Positions 36,352 through 44,548 of a DNA stretch of 64,000 nucleotides are shown piece after piece; positions within the stretch are counted from its first letter, which is position 1; each line of letters starts with the position of its first letter. The position numbers were made by a program, and so were the translations under genes. This stretch comes from JAQTNA01 sp043743785 (GTDB lineage Bacteria; Pseudomonadota; Gammaproteobacteria; Burkholderiales; Rhodocyclaceae). The notes beneath the pieces were generated by a model that searched no databases, was not told the origin of the DNA, and saw only the letters and a program-made list of their open reading frames with translations. The stretch spans positions 1 to 64,000 of the forward strand of contig JAYTVW010000041.1 of NCBI GenBank assembly GCA_043743785.1, given 5' to 3'.

Positions 36352-38013
36352 ATGACTTTACCGCCCCCAGTCCTTCTCCCGGATGCCGCCCTAACCCTGG
36401 TTGCGGCCTACCATGCCCGCACCCGGCACCGCTTCGAGGGCTATGCCAAGGGACCGGAGGCCCTGGACTGGGAAGCCCAGCCGGCGTCCTTCCGCTCCTA
36501 TGCCGGCACGACTGTGGTGCAACTGCCGTTGCTCGCGGCTGCCGCGCCGGATGGCGCCCTGGCACGGGCACTGGCACGACCCGTCGGCACGGCGGCAGAA
36601 GTTTCATTGGCCCTGACCCTGGAGAGCCTGGCGGCCCTGCTGCAACTGTCCCTGGGCATTACCGCCTGGAAATCCTTTGGCCCGGACCGCTGGGCGGTGC
36701 GGGCCAATCCTTCCAGCGGCAACCTGCATCCCCTGGAAGCCTGGGTGGTGGCCCGGGGCCTGGGTTTCCTGGCGGACGGGGTCTGGCATTACCGGCCGGA
36801 TGAGCATGCCCTGGAATGCCGGGCCGCTTTTGTCCCCTGTGCCGGCACGCCCCCCCGGTTACTGTTGGGATTAAGCTCGGTCATGTGGCGCGAAGCCTGG
36901 AAATATGGCGAACGGGCCTTCCGCTATTGTCAGCTGGACGCAGGTCATGGCCTGGCTTCCCTGGCCTATGGGGCCGATGTGCTGGGCTGGCGCCTGGCGG
37001 AACAGCCCCAGGTGGGCCACGGCACGCTTTCCACACTCCTGGGCCTGGACCGGGCCGGGGATTTTCCGCCATCCCGCCGGGGTGACACCGAAAGCGAGGA
37101 GGCGGAAAGCCTGCTCTCCCTTTCCTGTGACGGCCAGGTGCCCTCGCCGGTTTCACCCGTTGAATTGCTGGACTGGGCCGCATCCGCCAATTGGCACGGC
37201 CGCGCCTCCATTATCGACGCCCATCCCTTTTTCCGCTGGCCCGCCATCAATGAAGTGGCTGCGGCCACGTGGCGAGCGGATGGGGGCTTGTTCGCCGCCT
37301 GGCCCTTGCCCGCAGCGGGGGCGGCCAACCCGCAGCTGCGCCCCCTGGGGGAGGTGATTCTCGGCCGGCGCAGCGCCCAGCGTTTCGACCCGGCCCGCGT
37401 CCTCTCCCGGGATGAATTCGCTGGCCTGCTGGTAGCCCTGCTGCCGGTGGCCCGGGCGCCCTGGAATGCCCTGGCGGGCAAGCCCCATATCGATCTGCTG
37501 CTCTACGTGCACCGGGTCGAAGGCCTGGTCCCCGGCCTGTATGCCCTGCTGCGCAGTGCCGATGCTAGCGACTTCCAGTCCCACCTGGAGCGCTGTTTCC
37601 CGAGTCAGCCCGTGGACGGCATGCCGATGGAACTGCGTTTCCTGCTGCCGCTGGAAGCCGTGCCCTTGAAGCGCATGGCCCGCAGCCTGCACTGCCACCA
37701 GGAGCTGGCGGCCAATGCCTGTTTCGCCGTGGGTATGCTGGCCCGTTTCGAGGAAGTGCTGGCGGCAGACCCGGCCGCCTATCGGGATCTCTACCGGGAA
37801 GCTGGCCTCATTGGTCAAGTGCTGTACCTGGAAGCCGAGGCCCGGGGTCTCAACGGCTGCGGCATCGGCTGTTTCTTCGACGACCCCGTGCATGAAAGCG
37901 TTGGCCTCACGGACCGCCGCTGGCAGAGCCTGTATCACTTTACCGTTGGCCAGGCGGTGCCGGACCCCCGTATTGAAACCTCCGCGCCCTATCCTGGTCG
38001 CGTCACGCCATAG
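36352..38013 (+). CDS. SagB/ThcOx-type nitroreductase-family protein with two-domain layout
   Basis: A 553-residue protein with two nitroreductase-fold halves. The N-terminal half has the SagB-like block WAVRANPSSGNLHPLEAWVVA (residues about 118-138), and the C-terminal half has LGEVILGRRSAQRFDPARVLSRDEFAGLL and GLIGQVLYLEAEARGLNGCGIGCFFDDPVHE, typical of SagB-type FMN dehydrogenases. SagB enzymes oxidise azolines in peptide natural products, but no precursor peptide or YcaO gene is visible nearby, so its substrate is unknown. It is divergent from ubiU and followed 10 bp later by a rhodanese-ankyrin gene, probably co-transcribed. Confidence 0.82.
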   Translation: MTLPPPVLLPDAALTLVAAYHARTRHRFEGYAKGPEALDWEAQPASFRSYAGTTVVQLPLLAAAAPDGALARALARPVGTAAEVSLALTLESLAALLQLSLGITAWKSFGPDRWAVRANPSSGNLHPLEAWVVARGLGFLADGVWHYRPDEHALECRAAFVPCAGTPPRLLLGLSSVMWREAWKYGERAFRYCQLDAGHGLASLAYGADVLGWRLAEQPQVGHGTLSTLLGLDRAGDFPPSRRGDTESEEAESLLSLSCDGQVPSPVSPVELLDWAASANWHGRASIIDAHPFFRWPAINEVAAATWRADGGLFAAWPLPAAGAANPQLRPLGEVILGRRSAQRFDPARVLSRDEFAGLLVALLPVARAPWNALAGKPHIDLLLYVHRVEGLVPGLYALLRSADASDFQSHLERCFPSQPVDGMPMELRFLLPLEAVPLKRMARSLHCHQELAANACFAVGMLARFEEVLAADPAAYRDLYREAGLIGQVLYLEAEARGLNGCGIGCFFDDPVHESVGLTDRRWQSLYHFTVGQAVPDPRIETSAPYPGRVTP

Positions 38014-38023
38014 AGAGAAAAAC

Positions 38024-38851
38024 ATGAGTCCTTCCGCCCAAGCAGCCTCCCTGCCTTTCCGCCACCTGTCTGCCACGGACGCTGCCGACCTGATCCTGCG
38101 CTTTCGCCGGGGCGTGCTGCCGGCCCTGGGTCTGTTCGACGTGCGGGATCTGACGGCCTACCGCCAGGGCAATATCGATGGCGCTATCCATCTGACCCAA
38201 GGGAATTTCGCGCCCATCCTGAAGCGTCTGCCCCGCACCACACCGGTGATCCTGTATTGCTATCGGGGCCACGCCAGTCAGACCTGGGCCGGCATGTTCG
38301 CGGATTTCCATTACGCGGAAGTGATTTCCGTGGATGGGGGTTATGACGCCCTGGCGGCGGCTCTGTCCGGTGCGAAACAGGCTTTGGGGCAAAGTCCGAG
38401 CGGGGCTTCCTGCAGTCCGGCCTTGCAAGCTTTTCTCGCCGAATACACCTTCGACCAGAGCGACCTGAATGCCCCGCGCCAGCACGGCCTGACGCCCCTC
38501 ATGCGTGCCGCCCTGCTGGGCCGGGATGACCTGGTGGCGGAACTCCTGGCTCTCGGGGCCGATGTGCAATTGCGCAACATGGACGGCAACAACGCCCTGT
38601 GGCTGGCCTGCGTCTCCAGCCAGGGGGCCGTGGTACGGCAACTGGCGGACGCGGGCATTTTCCTGGACAACCGCAACGACATGGGCGCCACGGCCCTGAT
38701 GTATACCGCCTCCGCCGGCAAGGCCGACATGGTGGAATTGCTGCTGGTCCTGGGGGCCGACCCCCAGGTGCAGAACTACGACGACGCCCGCGCCGTAGAC
38801 CTCTGCGCCACTTTGCCGTGCCTCAAGCTACTGCGGCAGCGGGGCTCATAA
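38024..38851 (+). CDS. Rhodanese domain fused to ankyrin repeats
   Basis: A 275-residue cytoplasmic protein. Residues about 15-115 are a rhodanese domain: LFDVRDLTAYRQGNIDGAIH leads to the active-site loop YCYRGHASQ with Cys79, the loop type of GlpE-like sulfurtransferases. Residues about 150-270 form ankyrin repeats (HGLTPLMRAALLGRDDLVAELLALGADV, NMDGNNALWLACVSSQGAVVRQL, MGATALMYTASAGKADMVELLLVLGADP). It follows the SagB-like gene with a 10-bp gap. The fusion suggests sulfur transfer to a specific protein partner; that is inference. Confidence 0.88.
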   Translation: MSPSAQAASLPFRHLSATDAADLILRFRRGVLPALGLFDVRDLTAYRQGNIDGAIHLTQGNFAPILKRLPRTTPVILYCYRGHASQTWAGMFADFHYAEVISVDGGYDALAAALSGAKQALGQSPSGASCSPALQAFLAEYTFDQSDLNAPRQHGLTPLMRAALLGRDDLVAELLALGADVQLRNMDGNNALWLACVSSQGAVVRQLADAGIFLDNRNDMGATALMYTASAGKADMVELLLVLGADPQVQNYDDARAVDLCATLPCLKLLRQRGS

Positions 38852-38863
38852 GCAGAGGAAGAT

Positions 38864-41572
38864 TTAGGAAGAGCATGCCTGCAGGGAATCCGCCGCGACA
38901 GGCGGCATGGGAAAGTGCCAGGGAAAGCCGGCCTCAAAATCCTTGGCCGACAGGGGCGGGGAGTAGAAATAGCCCTGGGCCATGTCGCAGCCCAGGTCGT
39001 GGAGCAATTGGGCCTGGCTGAGTTTCTCGACACCTTCGGCGACGACCATCAATTTGAGGACGCGACTGAGCCCCAGGATGGTCCTGACGATCTGGGCATC
39101 TTCGTCGTTCTCGTCGGCCACCATGACGAAGCTGCGGTCGATCTTGAGCACGTCGATGGGCAGGCGGCGCAGGTAGGCGAGGCTGGAATAGCCCGTGCCG
39201 AAATCGTCGATGGCCACCGTGACGCCGATGGCGCGCAGACGCCCCAAAATCTCGGCCACGTCTTGCGGGTTCGCCATGACGACGCTTTCCGTGAGTTCGA
39301 TCTCCAGGTCCCTCGGCGCGATGCCCGTGGCGGTGGTGAGGGCGGCGATGTGGGAGACCAACTCATCGGTCAACTGTCTGGCGGAGACATTGACTGCGAT
39401 GCGGAGGCCCATCAGGCCCCGGGCTTGCCATGCGGATAACTGGCGGCAGGCCTCCTCAAGCACCCAGTTGCCGATGTCCACGATGAGATCGGATTCCTCC
39501 GCCACCGGGATGAAGTCTTGGGGCGGCACCAGGCCCTTTTGGGGATGTCGCCAATACAGCAGGGCTTCGACCCCCTCCAGCGCACCCGAGCGCAGGCTGA
39601 CCTTGGGCTGGTAAAGGAGTTCCAGGGAGCCGTCTTTGATGGCCCGGCGGAGTTCCATTTCGAGCTGCAGTCGCCTTTGGGTCTGGTAAAGCATATCCGG
39701 TTGGAAGAAGCGGTAAGTGTTGCGTCCGGCGGACTTGGCCGCATACATGGCGGTGTCCGCGCGACGCATGAGTTCCAGGGGATCGGTGCCGTCATCCGGG
39801 AAAAAGGCCATGCCCATGGAGGCGCTCACCTGGACACTTTGTTTGCCCAGCGTCATGGGCCGTGAGATTTCAGCGATGAGATCCTGGGCCAGGCAGGCGC
39901 AGGATTCCGGTTCCTTCAGGTCCTCCATGAGCACCACGAATTCGTCTCCGCCCATGCGGGCCACCGTGTCCATGTTGCGCAGCCGCCGACCGATGCGCAG
40001 GGCGATTTCCTGCAGCAGCAGGTCCCCGACGTTGTGGCCGAGACTGTCGTTGATAGCCTTGAAGCGGTCGATATCGATGAACATAACGGACATGCGCCGG
40101 CCTTCCCGCTGGGCTCGCACCATGGCGTGGGAAAGGCGGTCCTGCAGCAGGGTCCGGTTGGGCAGGCCCGTCAGGGCGTCGTGGAAGGCCAGGTGGTGAA
40201 TGTGTTCATCCTTCCGGCGCATTTCCGTGATGTCGTGGAAGACGGATAAATAGCGGGCGGGTGAAGCGGTTTCCTCCTCGATGCGGCGGATACTCAGCCA
40301 TTCGAGATAGGCCTGGCCGTTCTTGCGGCGATTCCAGATTTCCCCTTGCCAGGCGCCGTCGCGCTGCAGGGTCTGCCAGAGCTGACGGTAGAAATCCTCC
40401 CCATGCTGGTCGGAGCGGAGCAGATTCGGGGTCTTGCCAATGGCTTCTTCCGGTCGATAGCCGGTGATCTCGGTGAAGGCCGGATTCACGGACAGGATGA
40501 CGCCGTCCATGTTGGTGATCATCACGCCTTCCATGGTGTTGTGGAAGACGCTGGCCGCCATGGAAAGCGCCGCATTGGTGTGGGCCAATTCGGCGGTGCG
40601 CTCCGCCACGCGTCGCTCAAGCCCGTCGTTGAGGGCGCGCACTTCCGCCGTCGCCCGTTCCCGGGCTGTGACGTTGCGCAGGATCATCAGGGCCATGCCG
40701 AGGAGCAGCAGGGAGATCGCGGCGGCGACGCCCAGAGCGGTCTGGCGCTGGGCATGCACCGGCGCCAGTATCGCCGTGGCCGGCAGCCCGGTCACGACGG
40801 TCAGGTGTTGTTCGGGCAGCCGGAAATAGCCGTAGAGGCGAGCGGTGCCGTCCAGTTGGGACGGGCGCAGAAAATTTCCCTGCAAGGGGGCGTTGTCCCG
40901 CAGGTAGGGCGTGTTGAGGATGGATTGCCCCATGTAGCGCTCCCAGTCCGGCGCCCGCGTCATGAGCGCGCCACCGTCCCGCACCATGACCGTGATGCCC
41001 GGCAGGCCCGGCGAGAGCGTTCGATAGAAACGACTGAAGAGTTCCGGGCTGACCGAAATGACGATGACGCCGTCGAATGCGCCGTGGCGAAAGAGCGGCC
41101 GCGAGAACTGCAGGGACCATTTTCCGGAAAGCCGCCCCAGCACCGGTGCACTGATGAACAGGGCGCTTTTCGTGGCGCCGAAATGCACCCGGACGTGCTC
41201 CCGGTCCGCCAGGCTCATGCCCTGGCTGGGCAAGGGGAGGTTGCTGAAGACGATCCAGCCTGTCTTGTCCGTGATGGAGAACTGGATCGACACGTCCGCC
41301 AGGTCCTGCTGGTATCGGCGGACTTCATCGACGAAGTCCGCCGGGCGTTTTACCCAGGTATTCGCCAGTTCGTTCAGGATGAAGTCCACGCGTTTGATCG
41401 TGGACAGGGAGTTTTCGGCAAAGGCGTGGGCTACGCTGCGGGTCTGAAGCTCCGCCCCCTCCAGGGCATTCGTCTCAGCCCGTTGCAGCACGAAGAGGGT
41501 TACCCCCCACAGCACCAGCAGGGAGAGCGCCAGGAACACCGTCAACTGCACGCGCAGGGTGGTGGTTTTCAC
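38864..41572 (-). CDS. Membrane sensor with Cache, PAS, GGDEF and EAL domains
   Basis: A 902-residue c-di-GMP enzyme. TM1 is at residues 9-27 and TM2 near 285-303, with a periplasmic Cache-type sensor between. A coiled coil and PAS domain (about 340-450; FHNTMEGVMITNMDGVILSVNPAFTEITGYRPEEAIG) follow, then GGDEF (MGGDEF near residue 540, active-site intact) and EAL (VEALLYWRHP near 669, with DDFGTGYSSL and KIDRSFV). Both cyclase and phosphodiesterase motifs look intact. The start is a GTG at 41572. It may act on the pilus or biofilm systems in the window; the target is unknown. Confidence 0.92.
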   Translation of the reverse strand: MKTTTLRVQLTVFLALSLLVLWGVTLFVLQRAETNALEGAELQTRSVAHAFAENSLSTIKRVDFILNELANTWVKRPADFVDEVRRYQQDLADVSIQFSITDKTGWIVFSNLPLPSQGMSLADREHVRVHFGATKSALFISAPVLGRLSGKWSLQFSRPLFRHGAFDGVIVISVSPELFSRFYRTLSPGLPGITVMVRDGGALMTRAPDWERYMGQSILNTPYLRDNAPLQGNFLRPSQLDGTARLYGYFRLPEQHLTVVTGLPATAILAPVHAQRQTALGVAAAISLLLLGMALMILRNVTARERATAEVRALNDGLERRVAERTAELAHTNAALSMAASVFHNTMEGVMITNMDGVILSVNPAFTEITGYRPEEAIGKTPNLLRSDQHGEDFYRQLWQTLQRDGAWQGEIWNRRKNGQAYLEWLSIRRIEEETASPARYLSVFHDITEMRRKDEHIHHLAFHDALTGLPNRTLLQDRLSHAMVRAQREGRRMSVMFIDIDRFKAINDSLGHNVGDLLLQEIALRIGRRLRNMDTVARMGGDEFVVLMEDLKEPESCACLAQDLIAEISRPMTLGKQSVQVSASMGMAFFPDDGTDPLELMRRADTAMYAAKSAGRNTYRFFQPDMLYQTQRRLQLEMELRRAIKDGSLELLYQPKVSLRSGALEGVEALLYWRHPQKGLVPPQDFIPVAEESDLIVDIGNWVLEEACRQLSAWQARGLMGLRIAVNVSARQLTDELVSHIAALTTATGIAPRDLEIELTESVVMANPQDVAEILGRLRAIGVTVAIDDFGTGYSSLAYLRRLPIDVLKIDRSFVMVADENDEDAQIVRTILGLSRVLKLMVVAEGVEKLSQAQLLHDLGCDMAQGYFYSPPLSAKDFEAGFPWHFPMPPVAADSLQACSS

Positions 41573-41824
41573 GGCCAGGAACCAGGGCCTTCGGGCAATG
41601 AAATCACCCTTTGCGGCGTGACGGCGGCGATATGTTTCACGAGGGGACTCTGTAGTGGGTGGGCATGTGCCACACCTTAAGCCCGGAGTGGATGGCGCGG
41701 CGTGATGATAATCACCAAATCATGCCAAAAGCGGCCGCCTGTAGTGATTTTCTGACGCCAAGCAGGTGATATGGCGGGAGTTTTTATGACTAAAGTCATA
41801 TGTCGAGCGGGTGCTGATCGTGAC
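41573..41824. promoter_or_regulatory. Upstream region of the GGDEF-EAL gene with two dyad sites
   Basis: GTGAT-GATA-ATCAC at 41702-41715 is a perfect dyad that fits both CRP (GTGA-N6-TCAC) and FNR-type sites. ATGAC-TAAA-GTCAT at 41786-41799 is a second perfect dyad. Both lie 130-230 bp upstream of the GTG at 41572. No gene is seen here. Regulator identity is not determinable from the sequence. Confidence 0.4.
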
Positions 41825-41957
41825 TTGATTAGCGCTAACCTTCATTAAATCCCGATTTTGTGGGGCCGGCTTCAGCCGGCCAGATCGTGCACACAGGAGC
41901 CTTTGGCCGGCTGAAGCCGGCCCCACAACACATGGCTGAAGTTCAGCGCTAATCAGG
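41825..41957. repeat. Composite palindromic element, family G copy 1 with outer terminal repeats
   Basis: The core is TTGTGGGGCCGGCTTCAGCC facing its inverse GGCTGAAGCCGGCCCCACAA, separated by about 22 bp. An outer inverted pair flanks it: TTGATTAGCGCTAACCTTCA on the left and TGAAGTTCAGCGCTAATCAG on the right. The right outer end contributes the TGA stop of the symporter gene. The same nested layout is found at 56146-56266. Confidence 0.8.
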
Positions 41958-43461
41958 TTCCGTGATGGTGTGGTGGGTCTGTCACGTGGTGGGTGGCGGC
42001 GGCCGGGTGGGCGTGGTGGCCGTTCCTCAGGGCGTGGTGGACGCCTGGGTCGTGGGGCAGGCGCTGGGGCATGAGGGAACCGATCAGCATGCCGGCCGCG
42101 CTGGCCATGAGACCGGCGAACTGGGCCGGCAGGAAGGGGTCTTCCGGGCCGAAGACCAGGAGGGACAGCCACACGGAGAGGCCGGCAAAGACTGACAATA
42201 GCGCGCCCTGGTTGCTGGCCCGGGACCAGTAGAGGCCTGCCGCCAGGGGAATGAAGGCGGACACCAGGGTCACTTGATAGGCGTTCTCCACCATCTTGAA
42301 AATGCTCGCCTTGGAGTTCATGGCGTAGAGGGTCACGACCACGGTGAAGCACAGGGTCACCAGGCGCATGTATAACAGCATTTTCTTGTCGGAAACCTTG
42401 TCGCCGAGCATGGGCTTCAAGAGGTTTTCCGTGAAGGTGACGGAGGGCGCCAGCAGGGTGGCGGAGGCGCAGCTCTTGATGGCGGAGAGCAGGGCGCCGA
42501 AGAACATGACCTGAGCGAAGAGGGGGGCCTTGGTCAGCACCAGGGTCGGCAGGATGAGTTGCGGGTCCGTGTCGATAAGGCCCGCCACCATCTGCGGGTC
42601 GATGAGGGTGGCGGCGTAGGCCAGGAACATGGGCACGAAGGCGAAGATGAAGTACAGGCTGCCCCCCAGGATGGAGCCCCAGATGGCGATTTTCTCCGTC
42701 TTCGAGGACTGCACCCGCTGGAACACGTCCTGCTGGGGAATGGAACCCAGCATCATGGTGATCCAGGCGGCGCTGAACCCGATGATTTCCTTCAGGTCGA
42801 AGGCCGGCCAGAAGGAGAATTTGCCGGATACATAAGCATGGTTCACCACGGCGCCGACGCCGCCGGCCTGGCCGCTCACCTCGCCGCCGATCCACAGCAT
42901 GCCCAGCACGATGATGATCATCTGCAGGAAGTCGGTGATGGCCACGGCCCACATGCCGCCGAAAAACGTATAGATGAGGATGGTGCCGGAACCGATCCAC
43001 ATGCCCGCCAGCTTGCTGATTTCCCCGCCGGAGACCACGTTGAAGACCAGGCCCAGGGCGGTGATCTGGGCACCGACCCAGCCCAGGTAGGAAAGTACGA
43101 TGGCGAGGGTAGTGAGCACCTCGATGCCACGGCCGTAGCGCTTCTTGTAGAAGTCGCCGATGGTCAGGAGGTTCATGCGGTAGAGGGGGGCGGCAAAGAA
43201 CAGGCCCACCAGGATCAGGCACAGGCTGGAGCCGAAGGGGTCCGCCACCACGCCGTGCATGCCCTCCTTGAGGAAAGTGGCCGGGATGCCCAGCACGGTT
43301 TCCGAGCCGAACCAGGTGGCGAACACCGTGGCCGTGACCATGTAGAAAGGCAGGTGGCGGCCGGCCACGGCGAAGTCCCGGGTGTTGTGCACCCGGGTGG
43401 CGGCGTAAAGGCCGATGCCGACGGACACGACCCAGTAGGCGATGACGAACCAGAGCAGCAT
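41953..43461 (-). CDS. Sodium:solute symporter family protein with His-rich tail
   Basis: A 502-residue LeuT-fold transporter of the SSS family with about 13 hydrophobic segments. Family blocks are FATWFGSETVLGIPATFLKEGMHG, VLSYLGWVGAQITALG and FFGALLSAIKSCASATLLAPSV. Its substrate is not predictable from these. The C-terminal 35 or so residues carry eleven histidines (VHHALRNGHHAHPAAATHH and a final HHHGT), which could bind metal. The TGA stop lies in the outer end of a repeat. No adjacent gene suggests a substrate. Confidence 0.85.
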   Translation of the reverse strand: MLLWFVIAYWVVSVGIGLYAATRVHNTRDFAVAGRHLPFYMVTATVFATWFGSETVLGIPATFLKEGMHGVVADPFGSSLCLILVGLFFAAPLYRMNLLTIGDFYKKRYGRGIEVLTTLAIVLSYLGWVGAQITALGLVFNVVSGGEISKLAGMWIGSGTILIYTFFGGMWAVAITDFLQMIIIVLGMLWIGGEVSGQAGGVGAVVNHAYVSGKFSFWPAFDLKEIIGFSAAWITMMLGSIPQQDVFQRVQSSKTEKIAIWGSILGGSLYFIFAFVPMFLAYAATLIDPQMVAGLIDTDPQLILPTLVLTKAPLFAQVMFFGALLSAIKSCASATLLAPSVTFTENLLKPMLGDKVSDKKMLLYMRLVTLCFTVVVTLYAMNSKASIFKMVENAYQVTLVSAFIPLAAGLYWSRASNQGALLSVFAGLSVWLSLLVFGPEDPFLPAQFAGLMASAAGMLIGSLMPQRLPHDPGVHHALRNGHHAHPAAATHHVTDPPHHHGT

Positions 43462-43726
43462 GCGTAATCCTCGTGGTGCGCGGCCAGGAGCCGCGAGGTG
43501 GCCCGGATTATAAACGGGATGCCCACCAGCGGGCGCCGGGATGGCCTATTAAGTCCATGAATACATGACCTGTTATGGTGCGCAGGGGGTGTCGTTGCAA
43601 AGCGTGCATGGGTTTTGTGCATAGCCCCTTTCTTCCAGCCCCCGGGGTCCAGTGGCGCGTCGTCTGCCCAAGCCTTCGGGAAGGCGTTAGACTCGCGCTT
43701 TTGTGTGTTTTTCCGGGATCGGGACC

Positions 43727-44548
43727 ATGTGCCAGCTGCTGGGCATGAATTGCAATACGCCGACGGACATCTGCTTTTCCTTCGAGGGCTTTCGCCGTCG
43801 CGGCGGGCACACGGACGTGCATCGGGATGGCTGGGGCATTGCCTTCTTCGAAGGGGCGGGCTGTCGCCTGTTCGTGGACACGGCCCCCAGCGCCGCCTCG
43901 GCGGTGGCGGAACTGGTGCGCCACTATCCCATCCGCTCCACCAATGTCATCGCCCACATCCGCAAGGCCACCCAGGGCGTGGTGGCCCTGGAGAACACCC
44001 ATCCCTTCATGCGCGAGCTGTGGGGGCGGTACTGGATCTTCGCCCATAACGGCAACCTGCAGGACTTTGCGCCGGCCCTGGACGGCTGCTACCAGCCGGT
44101 GGGCAACACGGATAGCGAACGGGTCTTCTGCTACGTCCTGCACAGCCTGCGCGCCCGCTTCCCCGGCGGCATGCCCGGGCGGCAGGAATTGTTTGCCGTC
44201 CTGGGCGCGCTGTCCGGCGAGATCGCCCGCCACGGCCAATTCAACTTTCTGCTGTCCAACGGGGATTGCCTGTTCGCCCACTGTTCCAACCTCTTGAACT
44301 ACGTGGTGCGGCAGGCGCCGTTCGCCGTGGCCCACCTGAAGGATCAGGATGTGACGGTGGACTTCAATGACGTGACTTCGCCGGACGACCGGGTGGCGGT
44401 GATCGCCACGGCGCCCCTCACGGACAACGAGGCCTGGAGCGTCATCGCGCCCGGCACCCTCATGATGTTCGTGGACGGTCAGCCCCAGGCCAGCGCCCTG
44501 GTTTCCGTGCCCGTGCTCGCAAGCGGCTTGCCGGGCGGCTGCGCGTGA
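43727..44548 (+). CDS. Class II glutamine amidotransferase (YafJ/Gn-AT_II type)
   Basis: A 273-residue stand-alone Ntn-hydrolase. The catalytic N-terminal Cys2 follows Met1 (MCQLLGMNC). GHTDVHRDGWGIAFFE, NVIAHIRKATQG, ENTHPFMRE and WIFAHNGNL are the glutaminase blocks. Such stand-alone proteins are thought to hydrolyse glutamine or related gamma-glutamyl compounds; the acceptor is unknown. The ATG at 43727 is required to expose Cys2. It overlaps the next gene by 4 bp (GTGA), indicating coupled translation. Confidence 0.9.
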   Translation: MCQLLGMNCNTPTDICFSFEGFRRRGGHTDVHRDGWGIAFFEGAGCRLFVDTAPSAASAVAELVRHYPIRSTNVIAHIRKATQGVVALENTHPFMRELWGRYWIFAHNGNLQDFAPALDGCYQPVGNTDSERVFCYVLHSLRARFPGGMPGRQELFAVLGALSGEIARHGQFNFLLSNGDCLFAHCSNLLNYVVRQAPFAVAHLKDQDVTVDFNDVTSPDDRVAVIATAPLTDNEAWSVIAPGTLMMFVDGQPQASALVSVPVLASGLPGGCA

